DNA of 5,914 nucleotides from Candidatus Omnitrophota bacterium. Its GTDB lineage: Bacteria; Omnitrophota; Gorgyraeia; Gorgyraeales; Gorgyraeaceae. Positions 1 through 4,034 of this stretch are shown one piece after another. The DNA lies in contig JAGVFL010000106.1 of assembly GCA_020057645.1 (NCBI GenBank), forward strand, positions 1 through 5,914, in the 5' to 3' direction. Positions within the stretch are counted from its first letter, which is position 1, and every line of letters begins with the position of its first letter. A program made the translations under genes and the position numbers. The notes beneath the pieces were generated by a model. It was given only the letters and a program-made list of their open reading frames with translations. It searched no databases and was not told the origin of the DNA.

Positions 1-128
1 ATGAACGCCCCGCCGCCGTTTTGAGCTGCTTGCACAGGGAAACGCAAAAAATTCCCAAGCCCTATCGCGCTTCCCGCGACAGCCATTATGATCCCCAGCC
101 TTGACTTCCATGCTTCGCGTTTTTTCAT
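1..128 (-). CDS. NSS (neurotransmitter:sodium symporter, LeuT-like) family transporter, N-terminal fragment
   Basis: Reading the minus strand from an ATG at 128-126 gives 42 codons open to the left edge. The peptide has the NSS family hallmark: W7, the SRLG block (9-12), then [13 protein letters not shown] (19-31) and [10 protein letters not shown] (33-42). These align with LeuT transmembrane helix 1 at an offset of one residue: N26 matches LeuT N27 (sodium site), R29 matches R30 (outer gate), Q33 matches Q34, and the unwound GxxxGLGN region is intact. NSS proteins are inner-membrane carriers that import amino acids or related solutes with sodium; the substrate cannot be told from this fragment. 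The ATG at 128 is chosen because a stop codon (TGA) lies 15 bases upstream in frame and the next Met (M15) would remove the conserved N-terminus. No Shine-Dalgarno precedes it; the promoter sits almost on top of the start. The rest of the gene lies outside the window. Confidence 0.93.
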   Translation of the reverse strand, partial: MKKREAWKSRLGIIMAVAGSAIGLGNFLRFPVQAAQNGGGAF

Positions 129-136
129 ATATAAAA

Positions 137-165
137 AGTATACTCAATAACTCTCCCTAAGTCAA
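137..165 (-). promoter_or_regulatory. Sigma-70 promoter for the NSS transporter
   Basis: On the minus strand, TTGACT (165-160) and TATACT (142-137) are separated by exactly 17 bp, and each hexamer matches consensus at five of six positions. Transcription should start near 130, only about two bases before the ATG at 128, which predicts a leaderless or near-leaderless mRNA and fits the missing Shine-Dalgarno. Confidence 0.72.
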
Positions 166-190
166 ATAGCCTGGTAGACGTCTCGGGAGA
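152..190. promoter_or_regulatory. Possible shared operator between divergent promoters
   Basis: TCTCCC (152-157) and GGGAGA (185-190) form 6-bp inverted arms centred at 171, close to the midpoint of the two -35 boxes (160-165 and 175-180). A separate perfect 8-bp palindrome, AGACGTCT (176-183), overlaps the -35 of the plus-strand promoter. Either could bind a dimeric regulator, but arms this short can occur by chance, so the call is tentative. Confidence 0.2.
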
Positions 191-203
191 AGAGTGTTAT
201 AAT
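175..203 (+). promoter_or_regulatory. Extended -10 promoter for the flavoprotein (and probably helicase) genes
   Basis: TAGACG (175-180, four of six matches to TTGACA) is followed after 17 bp by a perfect TATAAT (198-203), preceded by TGT, which gives the extended -10 TGn. Transcription should begin near 210-211, leaving a leader of about 17 nt that contains the Shine-Dalgarno. It lies back to back with the transporter promoter, with 9 bp between the two -35 boxes. Confidence 0.75.
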
Positions 204-212
204 ATGCTGCAT

Positions 213-220
213 AAGGGAGG
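213..220 (+). promoter_or_regulatory. Ribosome binding site that fixes the flavoprotein start
   Basis: AAGGGAGG lies 7 bases before the ATG at 228, a near-ideal Shine-Dalgarno spacing. The in-frame ATG at 204 is upstream of this site and upstream of the predicted transcription start, so 228 is the real start. Confidence 0.9.
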
Positions 221-227
221 ATTTCTC

Positions 228-788
228 ATGAAAAAATCATTAGGCGCCAAGGCGCTTGTTTTTACCACGCCTACCTGGATTATAGGGACGTATGATAAAA
301 ACGGAAAACCGAACGGAGTAACAGTTGCGTGGGGAGGCATTGTTTGTTCTAAACCGCCATGCGTGGGCATATCTTTAAGAAAGACAACCTATTCTTATGA
401 CAATATTATGGATAAAAAAGCATTTACAGTTAATGTGCCTTCTGAAAAATATGTCAAAGAAGCCGATTATTTTGGAATTGTATCAGGAAGGAGCGAAGAT
501 AAATTTGCTAAAACAAAGTTGACTCCTGTAAAGAGCGAGTTAGTGGAAGCGCCCTATATTGAAGAATTCCCTCTTATTTTAGAATGTAAAGTTATAAAGA
601 CAGTTGAGATAGGCCTGCATATCCGGTTTATAGGAGAGATATTGGATGTGAAATGCGATGAGAACGCGCTTGGAAAAGACGGCCTTCCTGATATTGAAAG
701 AATAAAGCCTATCTTATACGATCCGGAAGTGTGTACGTATCATGGAATAGGCAAGTATCTGGGTGACGCATTTTCCATCGGCAAATAA
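228..788 (+). CDS. Flavoredoxin-type flavin reductase-like FMN-binding protein
   Basis: This 186-aa protein has the usual length of the flavoredoxin/flavin reductase-like family (split beta-barrel, COG1853 type). Visible family features are the N-terminal strand with TTPTWIIGTYD (13-23), the GVTVAWGG segment (30-37) that lines the FMN site in this fold, SKPPCVGISLRK (41-52), the FTVNVPS strand (66-72) and ADYFGIVSGR followed by DKF (79-93). The closing GIGKYLG and AFSIGK are also typical of the flavoredoxin subgroup. Family members are soluble cytoplasmic dimers that bind FMN and pass electrons between donor proteins or NAD(P)H and acceptors; the partner in this organism is unknown. The start at 228 is set by a strong Shine-Dalgarno, and a promoter lies just upstream. 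The helicase gene follows after 53 bp on the same strand and is probably on the same transcript. Nothing looks broken. The family is confident; the physiological reaction is not. Confidence 0.92.
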   Translation: MKKSLGAKALVFTTPTWIIGTYDKNGKPNGVTVAWGGIVCSKPPCVGISLRKTTYSYDNIMDKKAFTVNVPSEKYVKEADYFGIVSGRSEDKFAKTKLTPVKSELVEAPYIEEFPLILECKVIKTVEIGLHIRFIGEILDVKCDENALGKDGLPDIERIKPILYDPEVCTYHGIGKYLGDAFSIGK

Positions 789-789
789 G

Positions 790-818
790 GTTACACTCTG
801 ACAATGTCAGTTTGTAAC
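790..818. repeat. 29-bp imperfect palindrome between flavoprotein and helicase genes
   Basis: Two nested inverted repeats share one centre at 804: outer arms GTTACA (790-795) and TGTAAC (813-818), inner arms CTGACA (798-803) and TGTCAG (805-810), with two mismatched pairs between them. That makes 12 of 14 symmetric pairs. No T-run follows, so it does not look like an intrinsic terminator. It could be an operator for a dimeric repressor acting on the helicase gene, or an mRNA hairpin that sets relative expression or stability of the two cistrons. No good promoter was seen at the site. Confidence 0.55.
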
Positions 819-841
819 ATTAGCCGAAGAGAAAGAGAGTT

Positions 842-3800
842 ATGGACAGGTTTGAGAGATTTTATAGAGAATTGAATATAGAGCAGAAGAAGGCAGTGGA
901 TACGATCGAAGGCCCGGTGCTGGTTTTGGCAGGGCCCGGGACCGGCAAGACGCAGATACTTTCTGTGCGGGCCGCAAATATAATACGCCTGGAAAAAGCC
1001 CTGCCGGAAAATATCCTGATACTCACTTACACGAATGCCGCGGCCAGGACAATGAAAGAGCGCCTCGCAAAGATTGTAGGATTTAAAGGCTACGACGTAA
1101 ATGTCTCTACATTTCACAGTTTTGGAAACTCCATTCTTTTAGATTCCGAAGAGGCGGTTAACTATATACAGGAAAGGATACAGATTACGGATATAGAGCA
1201 GGTAAGGGCAATAGAGTACATACTGGATCACACCCGGGACATTTCTGAAATAAAGCCTTTCACTGTCCCGTATAAACACGCCAAAGAGATATTAAAAAGA
1301 ATAAGCGATCTTAAGAGAGAAGGGGTGAGCCCGGAAGAATTTCTGGAATACGTAAAGACATTGAAACCGGACGGCGGCCGCATAGAAGAAAAGCATATCC
1401 CCAGGATAAAGGCGCTCGCAATTATCTACGACCAGTATGAAAAACTTAAAGCGAGCGGGAACAAAGAGGTCTTTGACGAGCGGGGCAGGTATGATTATGA
1501 CGACATGATCATGATGGCTATCCGCGCGATAGACAATGAGCCGCTTTTAAAGAAAAAATATCAGGAACAGTATCAATTTTTCATGGTTGATGAATTCCAG
1601 GATGCAAACGGGGCGCAGCTTAAATTATTATTTTCTATACTCAAGCCGGGCAGCCCTAACGTGTGCTGCGTCGGAGACGATGACCAGTCGATATACAGAT
1701 TCCAGGGCGCGAGCGTGGGGAATTTTAAAGAACTTAAGAAGCGCTTCAAAAATTTAGAGACCGTGATTTTAGAAAAAAACTACCGGTCAACGCAGGAGAT
1801 AATAAATCTGGCTCAGGCGGTTATCAAAGACGTGCCCGGTGCAGAGAGGACAGGCGAGAAAACCCTTGTAAATATAAGGGATTTTAAGAAAAAATCAATA
1901 GGTTACCACGAGTTTACTAAAGAAGCGGAAGAGTTGAATTTTATCGTAAAAAAGGTAAAAGAATTCAATGAGCAGATCAAATCTTCGAAAGACCTTAGCC
2001 CAGAAGAAAAAGAAAATCCTTACAATAACATAGCGGTTTTGGTCAGGAAGAGAGATTTGATATCAAGGGTAATAGATAAATTTTTACAGGCGGGGATTCC
2101 GTACGCGACTGACGGCAAAGAAGACATTAGGCCTGAGACGCGGGTAAGGCAGATGCTGGATGTATTGGAACTCGCCGGCCTGGAACCTGAAAATTATGAA
2201 GACAGAGACAGGGTTTTATATAAGATACTGATAACGGATTATTTTAAAATCCCGCTGGCGGATGTATTGAAGCTGATAGCTAAAGTAAATAAGAAGAAAA
2301 GAAATAAAGAAGACGCGAAAATTTTATCGGAACTCTTAAATTCCGAGGCCCTGCCCGGGCCCCTGAAAAATGCAAGCGGCATAATAAAAAAACTTATAGA
2401 GAATTCACAGTTTAAACCGGTGCATACGATCCTGATGGAATATGTAGAAGACGCCGGGATTTATAAATATATCCTGGAGAAATACGATAAGGATGACGTC
2501 ATAAGAATCAGGGAATTAAGAGCGCTTTCGTCTTTTATAAATATGGTGAAGAGCTCGGACATATCAAGACCCGGGATAACGTTAAAGGATTTCGCGGAAG
2601 AGATAAGAACGAGAAATGAACACGGCATGGCGCTTGAAGGAGAACTTGTTACAATGACTCAGAACGGGGTCAGGATTTTTACGGCGCACGGTTCCAAGGG
2701 CAGGGAGTTTCACAGCGTTATAATCCCGTTCTGTTTACAGGATAAAAGCTGGCCTATAAAGCCGAGGTCTGATGTAATTCCGCTTCCGCAGGATTTGATC
2801 AAGAACGTCGAGACAACGGGTAATAAAGAAAGGATAAAGGAGCTGAGGTCTCACGACGAGACAAGGCTTTTTTATGTAGCCGTATCAAGGGCCAAGAGCA
2901 ATCTTGTATTTACCGCAAGCCCTGACGAAAACGCGGTATCCAGCGCATTTTTGTATAGATTAAGCGTAAAGCCGGAAACGTCTGATTTGAAAGAAGAAGA
3001 TATTTTGGTAGATTTTCTTGAAAAGACAAATCTAATGGAGCCTTTTATCGGCATAGAAGAGGTTTTGGGAGATCTGGTTAAAGATATGGCCATGAACCCT
3101 ACAAGCTTGGATAATTATCTCAGGTGCAGGCGGAAATTTCTTTATGATAACGTGCTGATGCTTCCTTCGGCAAAGAAGCAGAGTCTCATGTTCGGCAACG
3201 CAGTGCACGCGGGGCTGGAAAATTTATACAGGGAATATGTGAGGACAAACAGGTTTCCGGATTTCCAGTTTTTTAAGGAGAAGTTTATAGAGTCGTTGAA
3301 ATTCCATGGGCCTGAGAAAGCCATAGAGCTGAGATGCATGGAGCAATTCGAAGGCCTGAAGAAATATTACGATAAGTCAGCCAAAAAACCTGTAAAGCCC
3401 ATCGGCCTTGAAAATAAAATGCCCGTGAATATAGACGGCATTATTTTTACCGGCAAATACGATAAATTAGAATCAGAAGACGAGAAAAATAAACTTATCA
3501 GGGTAGTTGATTATAAAACAGGACAGGCTGATAAACACGCGAAAGGGATTTTTGGCGTCAAGAGCCTTGAAAGCGAGGAATGCGACGGTTACCTGAGGCA
3601 GCTGGCGTGCTATAAGCTTCTATATGAAAGGGACAAAACCAGGCAGGATAAAGATACAGTTGTGAGCCACGGGATACTGGCATTCGTAGAACCCGCCAAG
3701 AAGGATCTAATAAAATACGGGATAAAAAAAGGCGAGCCGACAGAATTTAAGGTAGAACTCAGGGAAGACATGGTGGACGAGATGGTCGGCATCATAAAAA

Positions 3801-3901
3801 ACACCTGGAATAATATCCAGGGCCTGCATTTTGAAAAACTTCCCGAGCGCGATAAAGATAAATGCGCTAATTGCGATTTCGATCAAATCTGTTGGGGATA
3901 A
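842..3901 (+). CDS. UvrD/PcrA-like (superfamily 1A) DNA helicase fused to a RecB-like iron-sulfur nuclease
   Basis: This 1019-aa protein carries a full set of UvrD/Rep motor motifs: Q motif (NIEQ, 12-15), Walker A AGPGTGKT (30-37), motif Ia near 58-75, STFHSFG (about 89-95), YDYDDM (217-222), Walker B VDEFQD (249-254), motif III GDDDQSIYRFQGA (278-290), EKNYRST (311-317), motif V TAHGSKGREF (614-623) and motif VI ETRLFYVAVSRAK (673-685). From about 752 a PD-(D/E)XK domain follows: G785xxxH789, D874, D890-Y-K892 and Q920xxxY924, with C762, C1008, C1011 and C1017 in the spacing of the AddB/Cas4 [4Fe-4S] ring. It should therefore unwind DNA with ATP and cut it, probably in double-strand break processing or repair. 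The ATG at 842 is the first after an in-frame stop at 821; a purine run (826-839) serves as a weak Shine-Dalgarno. All key residues are present. No AddA, AddB or RecC partner is in the window. Function by family is confident; the pathway is inferred. Confidence 0.95.
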   Translation: MDRFERFYRELNIEQKKAVDTIEGPVLVLAGPGTGKTQILSVRAANIIRLEKALPENILILTYTNAAARTMKERLAKIVGFKGYDVNVSTFHSFGNSILLDSEEAVNYIQERIQITDIEQVRAIEYILDHTRDISEIKPFTVPYKHAKEILKRISDLKREGVSPEEFLEYVKTLKPDGGRIEEKHIPRIKALAIIYDQYEKLKASGNKEVFDERGRYDYDDMIMMAIRAIDNEPLLKKKYQEQYQFFMVDEFQDANGAQLKLLFSILKPGSPNVCCVGDDDQSIYRFQGASVGNFKELKKRFKNLETVILEKNYRSTQEIINLAQAVIKDVPGAERTGEKTLVNIRDFKKKSIGYHEFTKEAEELNFIVKKVKEFNEQIKSSKDLSPEEKENPYNNIAVLVRKRDLISRVIDKFLQAGIPYATDGKEDIRPETRVRQMLDVLELAGLEPENYEDRDRVLYKILITDYFKIPLADVLKLIAKVNKKKRNKEDAKILSELLNSEALPGPLKNASGIIKKLIENSQFKPVHTILMEYVEDAGIYKYILEKYDKDDVIRIRELRALSSFINMVKSSDISRPGITLKDFAEEIRTRNEHGMALEGELVTMTQNGVRIFTAHGSKGREFHSVIIPFCLQDKSWPIKPRSDVIPLPQDLIKNVETTGNKERIKELRSHDETRLFYVAVSRAKSNLVFTASPDENAVSSAFLYRLSVKPETSDLKEEDILVDFLEKTNLMEPFIGIEEVLGDLVKDMAMNPTSLDNYLRCRRKFLYDNVLMLPSAKKQSLMFGNAVHAGLENLYREYVRTNRFPDFQFFKEKFIESLKFHGPEKAIELRCMEQFEGLKKYYDKSAKKPVKPIGLENKMPVNIDGIIFTGKYDKLESEDEKNKLIRVVDYKTGQADKHAKGIFGVKSLESEECDGYLRQLACYKLLYERDKTRQDKDTVVSHGILAFVEPAKKDLIKYGIKKGEPTEFKVELREDMVDEMVGIIKNTWNNIQGLHFEKLPERDKDKCANCDFDQICWG

Positions 3902-3904
3902 ATT

Positions 3905-3940
3905 GGGGTAATCGTACTGACCTTGAAATACCCTTTTTTT
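3905..3940 (+). terminator. Probable intrinsic terminator of the helicase gene
   Basis: GGGTA (3906-3910) pairs with TACCC (3929-3933), extendable by a G-T pair, directly followed by seven T (3934-3940). It begins four bases after the helicase stop. The stem is short and the loop is 18 nt, so it may be a weak terminator. The loop contains the -35 box of the next promoter. Confidence 0.5.
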
Positions 3941-3950
3941 GTGGTATACT
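3923..3950 (+). promoter_or_regulatory. Extended -10 promoter for the large exported-protein gene
   Basis: TTGAAA (3923-3928, five of six) and TATACT (3945-3950, five of six) are 16 bp apart, and the -10 is preceded by TGG, the extended -10 TGn. Transcription should start near 3957, three bases before a long hairpin and about 78 nt before the ATG at 4035. A T-run lies in the spacer. Confidence 0.7.
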
Positions 3951-3959
3951 CTATATATA

Positions 3960-4025
3960 TCGCCTAAGTAATAGCAGTAGGGCAGGTTTAAACCTGCCCT
4001 ACTGTTTAACGAAGGCGAATTTTTT
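3960..4025 (+). terminator. Long leader hairpin followed by six T: attenuator-like structure or small-RNA terminator
   Basis: Outer arms TCGCCT (3960-3965) and AGGCGA (4013-4018) enclose a partly paired zone (GTAA at 3968-3971 against TTAAC at 4006-4010 with one bulge) and then a perfect 15-bp inner stem (3975-3989 with 3990-4004). Six T follow at 4020-4025. Almost the whole predicted leader is thus one stem-loop with the shape of an intrinsic terminator, placed between the promoter and the ATG at 4035. It may attenuate the downstream gene, end a short RNA of about 69 nt, or protect the mRNA 5' end. I recognise no known riboswitch class here. The structure is plain in the sequence; its role is inferred. 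Confidence 0.55.
3975..4004. repeat. Perfect 30-bp palindrome, possible dispersed REP/MITE-like element
   Basis: CAGTAGGGCAGGTTT is followed immediately by its exact reverse complement, with no spacer. The GTAGGGCAGG...CCTGCCCTAC form is much richer in GC than its AT-rich surroundings and resembles short dispersed palindromes found in many copies in some bacterial genomes. There is only one copy in this window, so its repeat status is a guess. No convincing target-site duplication flanks it. Confidence 0.75.
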
Positions 4026-4034
4026 GCCCATATT

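Noticed and set aside
101..133. Plus-strand TTGACT (101-106) with TATATA (128-133) as a promoter
   Set aside because: The spacing is 21 bp, the boxes lie inside the transporter coding region, and a better plus-strand promoter lies at 175-203.
204..227. Earlier in-frame ATG at 204 as the flavoprotein start
   Set aside because: It overlaps the perfect -10 box, lies before the predicted transcription start and has no ribosome binding site, while the ATG at 228 has an ideal one.
790..818. LexA (SOS) box upstream of the helicase gene
   Set aside because: The outer TTAC/GTAA pair resembles the half-sites of some LexA boxes, but the spacing is far too wide and no standard LexA box is present.
791..1117. 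108-codon open frame on the minus strand
   Set aside because: It lies antisense to the spacer and the Walker A region of the helicase gene, shows no recognisable domain and has no promoter or ribosome site that I can see.
2872..3804. Several 64-73-codon minus-strand open frames within the helicase gene
   Set aside because: They are antisense to well-conserved helicase and nuclease motifs, rich in Ser and Leu from reverse reading, with no family resemblance.
3957..4034. Known riboswitch in the leader of the last gene
   Set aside because: There is no multi-helix junction or conserved single-strand core of a class I know; the leader is one long hairpin dominated by a perfect palindrome.
3981..4034. 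Upstream in-frame extension of the last gene (CTG at 4002 or ATT at 4032)
   Set aside because: It would translate through the hairpin and place extra residues before a normal signal-like N-terminus; the ATG at 4035 fits better although it lacks a Shine-Dalgarno.
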